Shown here piece after piece: positions 8,363 to 17,122 of a stretch of DNA of 64,000 nt. A program made the translations under genes and the position numbers. Numbering within the stretch: position 1 is the first letter of the stretch; each line of letters opens with the position of its first letter. Source of the stretch: SLSG01 sp964477035 (lineage in GTDB: Bacteria; Bacteroidota; Bacteroidia; Bacteroidales; UBA7960); NCBI GenBank assembly GCA_964477035.1, contig CAYZCW010000012.1, positions 1 to 64,000 of the forward strand. The letters run 5' to 3'. The notes under the pieces were generated by a model. The model did no database searches and was not told where the DNA came from. It worked only from the letters and a program-made list of their open reading frames with translations.

Positions 8363-11221
8363 TCAGATCTTGTAGGAGATCCCCAGGGAATAAGTGGTCC
8401 CAGGCCTGAAGTTCTGGATCGTCTGGTCGTTCTGCCGGTCGAACAGGCCGTCCCGGTTGGCATCCTGCATCAGCAGCACAGGTTCGTTGAGGATATCGCG
8501 GATGCCGGCTTTCAGTTCCAGCCGGTTGCCGATCCCCTTGGTCACCGTCAGGTCGATATGGTTGCGCGGCATTTCGTAGATGTCCGGGTAGTCGTCATAA
8601 CCGATGATGAAAAGCCGCCTGCCGATCACATTGTAGAGCAGGTTTACCTGAAGGTCCCGTTCCACATTGCGGTAATACACACCGGCGTTCACAATGTAGG
8701 GCGATTGCTGCTGCATGGGCCGGGTGCTTGCCGACTGGGCCAGGCCGGCATCTCCCAGCTCCACTTCGCTGTGGATCAAGGCGGCATTGAAAAGGATGGT
8801 CAGATCATCGAGAAATCTGCTGCGGGTCAGCCCGGACAGCGACTTGCGTACCTCCACCTCAACCCCCTGGCTGAAGCCGCTTTCGGCATTCGTGAAGCTG
8901 AATGTCTTGATCCCTCCCGTGCCTCCCCCAGGGACAAAGGAGGATTCGATGGGATTCCTGAATGATTTGTGAAACAGTCCGACACTTACAATCTCGCCAT
9001 TTTTCGGATACCACTCCCAACGGAAATCGTAGTTCTGTATGTAGGCCGTTTCCAGTTGCTCATTGCCTTTTTTTACCAGGTTGAAGTTGAAGTCATAAAA
9101 ACCAAACGGGGCAAGCTCCCTGAATTCCGGCCGGTTCAGTGTTTTGCCGTAAGCCAGGCGGAAAAGCATTTTGTCGGTGAAGTTGTAGCTAAGATTCGCA
9201 GACGGCAGCAGGCTGGTCACCGGATACACAACGTCGATCGGCTGGTTGGTCAGCGTGGCGCTGTGCAGGCTCTGGGTATTATCCTCGATCCTCAGCCCGG
9301 TGACAAGTTTAATTTTCCTTGTAAATGGGATGGAAAATTTCAGAAATCCGGCCATCAGGTTGTTATAGGCCCTGTAAGAGTCGGATGGGTTGGTCTGCTC
9401 GTCGATCTTGATCCCGTCATGCAGGTTGATGTTGCGGGAATGGAATAAGGAATCCACGGAAACATCCAAAAGGTTCTGGTTAAACTGAAAGGTGTTGGCC
9501 CTCACATATCCCAGGTTCCTGGAAACGAATTCCCTGCCCTTGTCTTCATAAAATACGCCGAGGCTGACCTCCGGGACAAAATGTGGTTTGCCCGGAAAAC
9601 TGAGCCGGTGGGTGATGGCCGCTGAGGCAGTGGCGCTGGTTTCTTCCATCTCGGAATAAAAGCGCCCCATGAAGTACGAGGCCGCGGCCCCAAAGGGCAC
9701 GTAAAGGGTCACATCATAGGTGTCGGTATCCAGGTCGGAGCGGTATCGGCGGTAATCCGGCTCGTCGCGGAATGAATAACCGTACCCGGCCATCCACTCA
9801 ACCGTGGTTTTGTCATTGAAAAGCTGGTGGGTGCCATACACCTGTCCCGAGTAAATGCCCCTGTAAATATTATGGAAGGAGTGGCTGTTGGCATAATATC
9901 CGAACTCATGCATGGGCCCGGACCGGAAAACATATTGCGAATTGCTGAGCTGGTTGAACTGGTTGCGAAAGTCGATGCTGTGGTTCTTCCCGATGGTGAG
10001 CGCCCAGTTATGGATGATCCCGCTTCTTACCTTCTGGGAGTTCTGCTGGTCATTGAACTCATAGATCACCGACTTGCGCTGCAACAGTAGGTCGTAGGCG
10101 TTGAAGTCGCTGCGGCTGACATTGTCGATTGACTTGGTGTTGCTGTATGTGAGGGCGGTGATGTTGGCCAGTTCTGCCCTGCCGATGCGGAAGGTATATC
10201 CACCGGACAGGTTCAGGCTGTGGTTCAGTCCGCCCCCATACGCCTCCGGCACCCAGTTGTTGTTCAGGGATCGCCCGGCCTCTGTAAGGGCGTCCGGGTT
10301 TGCGGATATTGACCGGATGTTGTCAGGGAAACTTGCCGGAAGTGCGTTATAGCCATCGTCAAAACCCAACCAATGCAGCCCGCCTTTTCTCTGGGTGCGG
10401 AACTCCCCGAAGGAAACCGAGGGGTCGTACCCGCTTGAATAATTCAGTGCAATCCCGTTTTTTTCCGGCACACTGCGGGTGTATATCTTGACCACCCCGC
10501 CGGCGAAGTCTCCGGGAAGGTCGGGTGCCGGGCTTTTGTAGATCATGATCCGGTCGATCAGGTTGCTGGGAATGACATCAAAGGAAAAGGACTTGATGTC
10601 GGCTTCCATGCTGGGTGCAAACACCTGGTGGAGCATCGTGGCATTGTACCGCTCCCCGAGTCCGCGGATCATGATGAACCTGTCGTCCACCACGGTCACG
10701 CCCGGGATCCTTTTCACCACGGCAGCGGCATCGCTGTCCTGGGACCGGCTGATTTGCTGGGCGGATATGCCGTTTACCACCAGGTTGCTTGCCCTGATGG
10801 CGGAAATGACCGCCATGTCCGTATGGGTTACCCGCCTGGCTGTGACCTGCACCCCTTCCAGGTTAATGTTGGTTTCCTGCAGGACCACGTCCAGGTAGGT
10901 GGTTTTGCCGCCTTCAACCCTGACCTTCTCGATGATGACGGGTTCATAGGAGATGAATGACACCTGTATGCTGGCCTGTCCGACAGGAAGGTTGTGCAGG
11001 ACAAATTCACCGTCCGGTCCGGTGGCCACGCCAATCGTGGTTCCCTCAATGATTACGCTGGCACCCGGAATGGATTCCCCTGAGTTCTTATCAAAGACTT
11101 TTCCGGATATTTTGCCAAAGGCCAGGTTTTCAGATTTGTCCATAGCCCCGACGGCAAATTGTGGCAGGGTCAGGGACAAAAGCACATAAAGGAAAAGTTT
11201 TAAATATCTGGTTATGAGCAT
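8363..11221 (-). CDS. TonB-dependent outer-membrane receptor with carboxypeptidase-D-like N-domain
   Basis: A 952-residue receptor. The signal peptide (LKLFLYVLLSLTLPQFAVG) is followed by a carboxypeptidase-D regulatory-like domain (about 35-115; GKISGKVFDKNSGESIPGA), a plug domain (about 120-250; 'RIPGVTVVDDRFIMIRGLGERYN', 'GDFAGGVVKIYT') and a 22-strand type barrel ending in 'GTTYSLGISYKI'. It energises uptake of a large or scarce substrate across the outer membrane with TonB-ExbBD, which are not in this window. The 'RGLGERYN' plug signature marks a group usually paired with a separate lipoprotein, here the downstream gene. A -7 box TACATTTG lies about 25 bases upstream of the ATG. Confidence 0.93.
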   Translation of the reverse strand: MLITRYLKLFLYVLLSLTLPQFAVGAMDKSENLAFGKISGKVFDKNSGESIPGASVIIEGTTIGVATGPDGEFVLHNLPVGQASIQVSFISYEPVIIEKVRVEGGKTTYLDVVLQETNINLEGVQVTARRVTHTDMAVISAIRASNLVVNGISAQQISRSQDSDAAAVVKRIPGVTVVDDRFIMIRGLGERYNATMLHQVFAPSMEADIKSFSFDVIPSNLIDRIMIYKSPAPDLPGDFAGGVVKIYTRSVPEKNGIALNYSSGYDPSVSFGEFRTQRKGGLHWLGFDDGYNALPASFPDNIRSISANPDALTEAGRSLNNNWVPEAYGGGLNHSLNLSGGYTFRIGRAELANITALTYSNTKSIDNVSRSDFNAYDLLLQRKSVIYEFNDQQNSQKVRSGIIHNWALTIGKNHSIDFRNQFNQLSNSQYVFRSGPMHEFGYYANSHSFHNIYRGIYSGQVYGTHQLFNDKTTVEWMAGYGYSFRDEPDYRRYRSDLDTDTYDVTLYVPFGAAASYFMGRFYSEMEETSATASAAITHRLSFPGKPHFVPEVSLGVFYEDKGREFVSRNLGYVRANTFQFNQNLLDVSVDSLFHSRNINLHDGIKIDEQTNPSDSYRAYNNLMAGFLKFSIPFTRKIKLVTGLRIEDNTQSLHSATLTNQPIDVVYPVTSLLPSANLSYNFTDKMLFRLAYGKTLNRPEFRELAPFGFYDFNFNLVKKGNEQLETAYIQNYDFRWEWYPKNGEIVSVGLFHKSFRNPIESSFVPGGGTGGIKTFSFTNAESGFSQGVEVEVRKSLSGLTRSRFLDDLTILFNAALIHSEVELGDAGLAQSASTRPMQQQSPYIVNAGVYYRNVERDLQVNLLYNVIGRRLFIIGYDDYPDIYEMPRNHIDLTVTKGIGNRLELKAGIRDILNEPVLLMQDANRDGLFDRQNDQTIQNFRPGTTYSLGISYKI

Positions 11222-11246
11222 CTCGCGGGTGGTTTGAGTGATAAGG

Positions 11247-11254
11247 CAAATGTA
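11247..11254 (-). promoter_or_regulatory. -7 promoter box for the TonB-receptor gene
   Basis: Minus-strand TACATTTG matches TAnnTTTG about 25 bases before the ATG at 11221. No -33 box is obvious. Confidence 0.4.
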
Positions 11255-11324
11255 GGGCGTGTATGCAACCGCATTGTTAAATCGGGATTAAGCTTATGTG
11301 AAGAATTCTTTAATCTGATAATTT

Positions 11325-11354
11325 TTTGGTTTTCTGCAATGATGATTATATTTG
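11325..11354 (+). promoter_or_regulatory. Bacteroidota-type promoter for the TPR gene
   Basis: TTTG (11325-11328), an 18-base spacer, then TATATTTG (11347-11354), 33 bases before the ATG at 11388. Both boxes fit the Bacteroidota consensus. Confidence 0.6.
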
Positions 11355-11387
11355 AAACCGGATTCAACCGGTTAAACGGATCAGGAA

Positions 11388-12128
11388 ATGACCAAAGCCT
11401 CCAGGACAGGTATTCCCAAAGCCCTTGAAAAAGCCTGGGATACTTTTTACAAAAAGGATTTCGACGGCGCCCTCGAGTTGTTCGAGGAGCTGATGGAAGC
11501 GGGCAGGACCCCGGAGGCCTTGTTCGGAAGGGCGTGTGCCTTGTTCCGCTGTCAGGAGAACGAGGCGGCGGTGAAGGACCTCAGCGCACTCCTGAAAGAG
11601 GACCCCATGGATGTCCGTGCCCTGCATACCCGCGCCATCGTACTCGGAGACGGGGAAAAATACAAGGAGGCCGCGCGCGACCTGGAGAAAGTGGTGTCCA
11701 TGGCGCCTGACTCCCTGGAGGCGTGGTCTGACCTGGGAGGGGCCTGCCTGCTGAAGAAGGATTTTGCCAGGGCATCGGCATGTTTCGACCGCTGTGTCGA
11801 CCTGGACAAGGCGTGCCCGGAAGGTTGGTTTGGCCTGGGTATGGTGGCCCTGGAGAAGAACGAGCCCAGGCGGGCCGTGGAGTATTTCAACGCCGCCATC
11901 AAACTGGACGGCAATTTCCTGCTGGCCTTGCTGGCCAGGGCGGAAGCCCATTTCCTGCTGAAACAGAAAGAGGATGCCCAAAAGGATGTGGGCAGGGCGC
12001 TTCGCCTCGAACCGGACCTGTTCAGGAATCAGGAGTTCAACCAACAGGGTGATGAGGACGATTTCGATGGCGGGGAGGGGGACGACCTGGATGAGGATGA
12101 CATGGCCTCCTACAAACTGGATGACTGA
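11388..12128 (+). CDS. Cytoplasmic TPR-repeat protein with acidic tail
   Basis: A 246-residue soluble protein with no signal peptide. About six tetratricopeptide repeats run from residue 10 to 210; examples are 'ALEKAWDTFYKKDFDGALELFEEL' and 'PEGWFGLGMVALEKNEPRRAVEYFNAAI'. The last 35 residues are strongly acidic (DEDDFDGGEGDDLDEDD). TPR solenoids bind partner proteins; the partner here is unknown. The gene stands alone between a divergent TonB receptor and a peptidase gene, with its own two-box promoter. The 179 bases after it contain a GTCCCCC/GGGGGAC inverted repeat but no T tract, so no clear terminator. Confidence 0.8.
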   Translation: MTKASRTGIPKALEKAWDTFYKKDFDGALELFEELMEAGRTPEALFGRACALFRCQENEAAVKDLSALLKEDPMDVRALHTRAIVLGDGEKYKEAARDLEKVVSMAPDSLEAWSDLGGACLLKKDFARASACFDRCVDLDKACPEGWFGLGMVALEKNEPRRAVEYFNAAIKLDGNFLLALLARAEAHFLLKQKEDAQKDVGRALRLEPDLFRNQEFNQQGDEDDFDGGEGDDLDEDDMASYKLDD

Positions 12129-12307
12129 CCCCTGGTATGGTGCCTGTCCCCTGTTTTCACCGTGTCCCCCCCCGGGACCCTTCAGGGGGACGCCTTCCGG
12201 ATTGTTGTGGACGGGCTGCCGGTTTCGGTTCTTTTTTATTTTCCGGGGACTTGCAGGTGTCTATTTTTTTTTAATTTAGGGGCGGTTTAACCCTAAATCT
12301 ACAATCC

Positions 12308-15130
12308 ATGCGCTTTAAGACTCTTTTACTGGTCCTTTTGGGACTGTTTTTCGTATTGCCTGGCACAGCCCAGGAGAAGAAAAGGTTGTCGCACGACGAC
12401 TACGCTGGCTGGAACAACCTGTCCCGCCCCATGATCTCCCCATCCGGAGATTGGGCTGTTTACGAGGTGAACCCCCAGGATGGGGACGGCCGGCTGGTGA
12501 TCCGCCACCTGCCTTCCGGGCGGGAGCATGTGGTGCCCCGTGCCTACCGCGCCGCTTTTTCACCCGGGCAGGGTTTCCTGGTGTTTCACATCAAACCCCC
12601 GCAGGCCGTGGAGCGTCAGGCCCGCGTCGATAAGAAACGCCGGGATGAGATGCCGGTGGACAGCCTGGGGATCTTCATCTTCGGCACGGAATCCCTGCAG
12701 AAGCATCCGGCTTTGCAATCCTTTGCCCTGCCGGAAGACCCATCCGACTGGGTGGCTTATGTCATAGACCATGCGCGGATTGAAAAGCCCGCCGACACGG
12801 AGGAAGAGACCGTGCCGGAAGACAGGCGCCGGGAGGACGAACCCAAGGAGGAGCAGGAGGAGAAACCCGGCAAGGTGCTCGTTGTCGCCAACCCCCTCAC
12901 GGGAGAATTCACCGAGGTTAAAGCCATCAGTGAGTTTGTGCTGTCGCCGAATGGGAACCTGCTGGCAGGCCTGACACAAAAAGAAAACAAGGACACGCTG
13001 GACCTCTGGGAGGTCATCGCGGTGGACATCCCCTCGCTGGAACAACGCACCATCGACAGCCGCCACGGGGAAATGAAACAGCTCGCGGTGGACCGCGAAG
13101 GCGGGCAGCTTGCCTGGCTGTCTTCCTCCGACACCATCGATGCCAAGGCCTTTGGATTGTATTTGTATGAAGGCCGGCGGGACCGCCTTCAGGAAGTGGT
13201 TACCGGGCTGACCGCAGGCATGCCGGAGGGGTACACCCCCAGCGAGCACCGCAGGCCCTCCTTCTCGGACGACGGCCGACGCCTGTTCTTTGCCACGGCC
13301 CCTGCCCCCCGGCCGGAGCCCGAAGATACCCTGCTGGCAAACGAGAAGTACTCCCTCGACATCTGGCATTGGGAGGATCCCATGCTGCAGCCCCAGCAGA
13401 AAGTCATGGCCAGCCAGTTGCAGCGCCGCTCTTTCCAGGCGGTGTACCACATCCGGCAGGGGACGATGGTGCAGCTCGCCGATGAGGAGATGCACCAGTT
13501 GAGTCTTGATGATAAGAACAACAGCCTGGTCGGGCTTGGGCAGTCGACCAGCCCCTATATGATCGAGAGGCAGTGGACGGGGGGCAACCCGCGCGACCTC
13601 TACCTGGTCGATCTCAACGACGGCAGCCGCAAGCTGTTGGTGCAGAAGGTCCAGGCCAATGCCGGCCTGTCGCCGGAAGGCCAGTACGTGACCTGGTATG
13701 ATACGGAGACGACCCACTGGATGGCCCATTCCGTCGAGAAGGGAACCACCGTGAACCTGACGCGCGACATTCCCTTCCCGGTGTACAATGAAGAAAACGA
13801 CCTGCCCATGTTTGCGCGCCCGCACGGGCTTGCCGGCTGGACCCCGGAGGATGAGTTCCTTCTTTTGTACGACCGGTATGATGTGTGGAAGGTGGACCCC
13901 AGCGGGAGGCAGGCCCCCGAGAACCTGACCCTGGAGTTCGGCCGCGAGCACCAGGTGCGCTTCCGCGTGCAGCAGCTGGACGATGAGGATCCGGCCATCA
14001 AACTGGATGAGCCGGTCTACCTGAGCGCTTTTGACGAATACAGCAAGCGGGCCGGTTTCTTTCGCCTGCACGGGGGACGCTTGTCCGAGCTGGTGATGGC
14101 CGGGGCGTCCTTTTCCGACCTGCAGAAGGCCCGGGATGCGGACCGTTTTCTGTGGCGCCGCGGGACGTTCAATATTTATCCGGATCTGTGGACCAGCACT
14201 TCGGACTTTTCCTCCGGGGAGAAGCTGTCGGACGTGAATCCCCAGCAGGCGGATTACTACTGGGGCAGCGTGGAGCTGGTCGAGTGGCACGACTTTGACA
14301 ACCAGCCTTTGCAGGGGCTGATGTACTTTCCGGAAGACCTGGACGAAAACAAGAAGTACCCCGTGCTGATATATTTCTATGAGCGTTCCTCCCACAGCCT
14401 CTACCAGCACTTCATTCCCTCACCCAGCCGCTCCACCATCAACCGGTCTTATTGCACCAGCAACGGGTACATCGTATTCGTGCCGGACATCACCTACAAG
14501 GAAGGCTTTCCGGGAGAAAGTGCCTACAATGCCATTGTCAGCGGCGCCCATGCCATGGCAGACCGCTACCCGGTGGTCGACCGCGACCGCATGGGGCTGC
14601 AGGGACAGAGCTGGGGCGGTTACCAGATCGCCTACCTGGTGACCCGTACCAATATGTTCCGGGCCGCCATGGCCGGGGCCCCGGTAAGCAATATGGTGAG
14701 TGCCTACGGCGGCATCCGCTGGCAGACGGGCATCAACCGGCAGTTCCAGTACGAGCAGACCCAGAGCCGCATCGGAGGGACCCTCTGGGAGCGTCCCTTC
14801 CGCTACATCGAGAACTCCCCCGTCTTCTTTGCCGACAAGATCGAGACCCCGCTGCTGATGATGCACAATGATGCAGACGGAGCCGTGCCATGGTACCAGG
14901 GCATCGAGTTGTTCGTGGCCATGCGCCGCCTTTCCAAACCGGTATGGATGCTGGTCTATAATGACGAGGCGCACAACCTCACCCGCTGGCCCAACCGCAT
15001 GGACCTGTCGGTGCGGATGTACCAGTTCTTCGACCATTTCCTGAAAGACGGCCCTGCCCCCGTCTGGCTGAGGGACGGACTCCCCTACCAGGATAAGGGG
15101 AAGACCCACGGGTATGAATTGACGGAATAA
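12308..15130 (+). CDS. Secreted prolyl-oligopeptidase-family (S9) serine peptidase
   Basis: A 940-residue exported alpha/beta-hydrolase peptidase. The signal peptide (KTLLLVLLGLFFVLPGTAQ) is followed by a long beta-propeller-like region (about 30-640; WD-like 'SPSGDWAVYEV', 'SPNGNLLAGL'), interrupted by a Glu/Lys-rich insert near residues 160-190, and a C-terminal catalytic domain (about 660-930). The catalytic triad is readable: S768 in GQSWGG, D857 in 'HNDADGAVP' and H889 in 'NDEAHNL'. S9 peptidases cut short peptides, often next to proline, fitting periplasmic peptide use. No partner genes adjoin it. It ends at a strong hairpin. Family call is secure; substrate preference is not known. Confidence 0.93.
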   Translation: MRFKTLLLVLLGLFFVLPGTAQEKKRLSHDDYAGWNNLSRPMISPSGDWAVYEVNPQDGDGRLVIRHLPSGREHVVPRAYRAAFSPGQGFLVFHIKPPQAVERQARVDKKRRDEMPVDSLGIFIFGTESLQKHPALQSFALPEDPSDWVAYVIDHARIEKPADTEEETVPEDRRREDEPKEEQEEKPGKVLVVANPLTGEFTEVKAISEFVLSPNGNLLAGLTQKENKDTLDLWEVIAVDIPSLEQRTIDSRHGEMKQLAVDREGGQLAWLSSSDTIDAKAFGLYLYEGRRDRLQEVVTGLTAGMPEGYTPSEHRRPSFSDDGRRLFFATAPAPRPEPEDTLLANEKYSLDIWHWEDPMLQPQQKVMASQLQRRSFQAVYHIRQGTMVQLADEEMHQLSLDDKNNSLVGLGQSTSPYMIERQWTGGNPRDLYLVDLNDGSRKLLVQKVQANAGLSPEGQYVTWYDTETTHWMAHSVEKGTTVNLTRDIPFPVYNEENDLPMFARPHGLAGWTPEDEFLLLYDRYDVWKVDPSGRQAPENLTLEFGREHQVRFRVQQLDDEDPAIKLDEPVYLSAFDEYSKRAGFFRLHGGRLSELVMAGASFSDLQKARDADRFLWRRGTFNIYPDLWTSTSDFSSGEKLSDVNPQQADYYWGSVELVEWHDFDNQPLQGLMYFPEDLDENKKYPVLIYFYERSSHSLYQHFIPSPSRSTINRSYCTSNGYIVFVPDITYKEGFPGESAYNAIVSGAHAMADRYPVVDRDRMGLQGQSWGGYQIAYLVTRTNMFRAAMAGAPVSNMVSAYGGIRWQTGINRQFQYEQTQSRIGGTLWERPFRYIENSPVFFADKIETPLLMMHNDADGAVPWYQGIELFVAMRRLSKPVWMLVYNDEAHNLTRWPNRMDLSVRMYQFFDHFLKDGPAPVWLRDGLPYQDKGKTHGYELTE

Positions 15131-15172
15131 AACAAAACGCCGGGGGCCATAAGGTCCCCGGCGCTGTTTTAT
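15131..15172. terminator. Bidirectional terminator between the S9 peptidase and the sulfur operon
   Basis: An 11-base stem (CGCCGGGGGCC, loop ATAA, GGTCCCCGGCG; one G-U pair) flanked by an A-rich run on the left and TGTTTTAT on the right. It can end the peptidase transcript on the plus strand and the six-gene operon arriving on the minus strand. Confidence 0.85.
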
Positions 15173-15243
15173 GCCCTCCGGCTTTGCCTGACCTGCCTGT
15201 TTCTGTCTGGCCGACCGCCGTATGGATGATTGGTTATGCCTGT

Positions 15244-15855
15244 TCAGCACCCTCCCTGCACGGACACCACCTCGGTCCGGAATTCCGGGACGGGCGGGGG
15301 GGCTGTTTCCTCCCCGTCCGCCTGGGTGGCGGTCTTCATGAAGCGGTTGTAGTCGAAGCGGGCCTTGTCGTCCCTGAAGTACCGGAAGGAAGGATCCAGC
15401 GGTCCCTCCAGAAGTTGTGCGCGGATGTCTTCAAATCCCCCTGCAACCACCCGTACCACGGCCTTCTTCTGTTTTCCCATCAACAGCATGGCCACGGTGG
15501 CGGCTTCGTGTTCCTCCGCGGCATACAGCAGGATGGCACGGTTCTTTTCCTTCAGGGGTCCTTGCGCATTCTGGTCGAGGATCTGTGCGGCTGGGATGTT
15601 GATGGCTCCCGGCAGGTGCCCGGCGGCAAAGGCTTCGGCCGGGCGCAGGTCGACCAGCAGGACCCTCCGCTCCGGTTCGTCAAGAAGCCCCTGCAATTCC
15701 CCGTATCCGACCACGAACGACTCGTCCAGGGCCTTTTCAAGGACCCTTCCGTTGCTCTGGTTGTACTTTCCGGATGTCAGTGCGGCAAACAGCAGCCCGG
15801 CCGCCAGCAGGGCGGCAAACAACAAGGTTCCCGTATTGAGCAATTTGATTGTCAT
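15244..15855 (-). CDS. Membrane-anchored rhodanese-like protein without catalytic Cys, C-terminal Gly-Gly-Cys
   Basis: A 203-residue protein with one N-terminal membrane segment (about 8-27), which acts as signal or anchor and places the rest outside the cytoplasm. Residues about 48-150 form a rhodanese fold: 'VLLVDLRPAEAFAAGHLPGAINIP' is the family's first half. The active-site loop reads LLYAAEEHEAA, with A112 where the catalytic cysteine should be. A linker (APPPVPEF) leads to the terminal segment TEVVSVQGGC, so the only cysteine is the last residue, 203. This tail matches those of two other proteins in the operon. Rhodaneses move sulfane sulfur; without the loop cysteine, the terminal cysteine is the only candidate carrier. 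Last gene of the operon, 18 bases after the preceding one. Confidence 0.85.
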   Translation of the reverse strand: MTIKLLNTGTLLFAALLAAGLLFAALTSGKYNQSNGRVLEKALDESFVVGYGELQGLLDEPERRVLLVDLRPAEAFAAGHLPGAINIPAAQILDQNAQGPLKEKNRAILLYAAEEHEAATVAMLLMGKQKKAVVRVVAGGFEDIRAQLLEGPLDPSFRYFRDDKARFDYNRFMKTATQADGEETAPPPVPEFRTEVVSVQGGC

Positions 15856-15873
15856 GGGTTGTTTGTTTTGTTG

Positions 15874-17103
15874 TTAACATCCTCCGGCCACATCCGGAGC
15901 TTTGATTTCGATGATCGTCCTCACGGGAACGGGGCGGCTTTCTTCGGCCCGGATGGCCCCGCCTTCCATGAAGAACTGCCGGGCCTCCCGCACGAAGCGT
16001 TCGGAGAACTGGTTCATGTAGCCGTTGCTGCCGTGGGGGGCATGTCCGGGTTTCTCCGCAAACAGCCTGTCGAACAATCCGTTGAGTCCGCCCTCCAGGT
16101 AATACACCCCCTCATAACCCTGCCTGACGGCAGCCGTCCAGGCCCTGGCTGCCAGGCTGGTTCCGTCCCCGAAGAACACCTTGTGCCGGGGGTCCTTGCG
16201 GAAAAATGCCCGCCACCTCCTGGACAAAAGTTCTTCCGGCGGGATGTTCACCGCCCCGGGAAGGGTGAAATGCAGGTGGTGTTCCTGGGGCCGCAGGTCG
16301 ATCAGCACCACATCCTGGTTGCCCCGGATGATGTCGTAGGCCACTTTCTCCGCGTCCACCCGTCCCCCTCCCTGCTGCCAGGCCGCCATGATCTCCCCGC
16401 AACGCGGTTCACTCAGGCCGCTGCTCTTTTCAGGAGGCAGAAAAAGGAAGACAAGCATGGCACCGGCCAGCATCATGGCGGGCAACACATAGGAGGGACG
16501 CTTGCCGATCCTGGCCGGGTCGGTCTTGTTGACCCGGTCCTCGATGATCTGGGTGATGGCGAAGGCAAACAGCGCCATCAGGGCCATCAGCAGGGCAAAC
16601 AGGCTGCGGGACAAGCCGAGTGTTTCGTAGATGAAGGGACTCCCCAGGAAGCTGCCGGTGTACAATGGCTCGAAGGTGTGGTAAAAATGGCCGAACACGA
16701 ACAGGCCGATGAACATGCCGGCGACGAACACCATGGCGTCGACTTTGCCGATCACCGCCCCCACCAGGCTGGTGCCCGGGCAGAAGCCGCCCATGATGAA
16801 GCCAAAGCCCATGATGGCCCCGCCCACGACGGCCGACCACAAGAAGGTGGGGTTGATGTACACCAGGCTCATGTCCACCCAGCCGAGGTAGCTGAAGAAC
16901 AACAGGCCGGTCATCGCCGTGATGCCGGCGGTGAAGAACACACGCAGCACAACGAAGTCATATCCGTAAAAGACCCCTGCCAGTTTTCTGGAACTGGAGA
17001 AGCCGGCCTGCTCCAGGACGTATCCGAATCCCAGACCCAGTACGAGGGCAAAGAAGAGGGTCAGTTCCGGGTTGACGAGGCCTTGGGGAATAAAAGGTGC
17101 CAT
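15874..17103 (-). CDS. YeeE/YedE-type sulfur transporter fused to a rhodanese-like domain, C-terminal Gly-Gly-Cys
   Basis: A 409-residue fusion. Residues about 10-225 form a polytopic YeeE/YedE (sulphur transport, TsuA-like) domain with the conserved cysteine motif GGFCPGTSLVG (C108). Residues about 250-350 form a rhodanese domain (VVLIDLRPQEHHLHFTLPGAVNIP), but its loop is KVFFGDGTSLAAR, with F311 in place of the catalytic cysteine. After 'SRPVPVRTIIEI' it ends KAPDVAGGC. YeeE/YedE proteins move thiosulfate or persulfide sulfur through the inner membrane via conserved cysteines. With the small YeeE gene 19 bases upstream it probably forms a two-part transporter. The start at 17103 is preferred; the 19 codons upstream overlap the neighbour's end. 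Confidence 0.88.
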   Translation of the reverse strand: MAPFIPQGLVNPELTLFFALVLGLGFGYVLEQAGFSSSRKLAGVFYGYDFVVLRVFFTAGITAMTGLLFFSYLGWVDMSLVYINPTFLWSAVVGGAIMGFGFIMGGFCPGTSLVGAVIGKVDAMVFVAGMFIGLFVFGHFYHTFEPLYTGSFLGSPFIYETLGLSRSLFALLMALMALFAFAITQIIEDRVNKTDPARIGKRPSYVLPAMMLAGAMLVFLFLPPEKSSGLSEPRCGEIMAAWQQGGGRVDAEKVAYDIIRGNQDVVLIDLRPQEHHLHFTLPGAVNIPPEELLSRRWRAFFRKDPRHKVFFGDGTSLAARAWTAAVRQGYEGVYYLEGGLNGLFDRLFAEKPGHAPHGSNGYMNQFSERFVREARQFFMEGGAIRAEESRPVPVRTIIEIKAPDVAGGC

Positions 17104-17122
17104 ATTCTCTTTGGATTGGGGT

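Noticed and set aside
12164..12191. GTCCCCC/GGGGGAC inverted repeat after the TPR gene as a terminator
   Set aside because: There is no T tract after it on the plus strand, so it is not supported as an intrinsic terminator.
15874..15888. Read the GGC endings as a sequencing or frame artefact
   Set aside because: Each of the three genes ends in its own in-frame stop after a GGC triplet written with different codons (TGC, TGT and TGT for the cysteine, different glycine codons), and the upstream PVP segments agree, so the tail is real.
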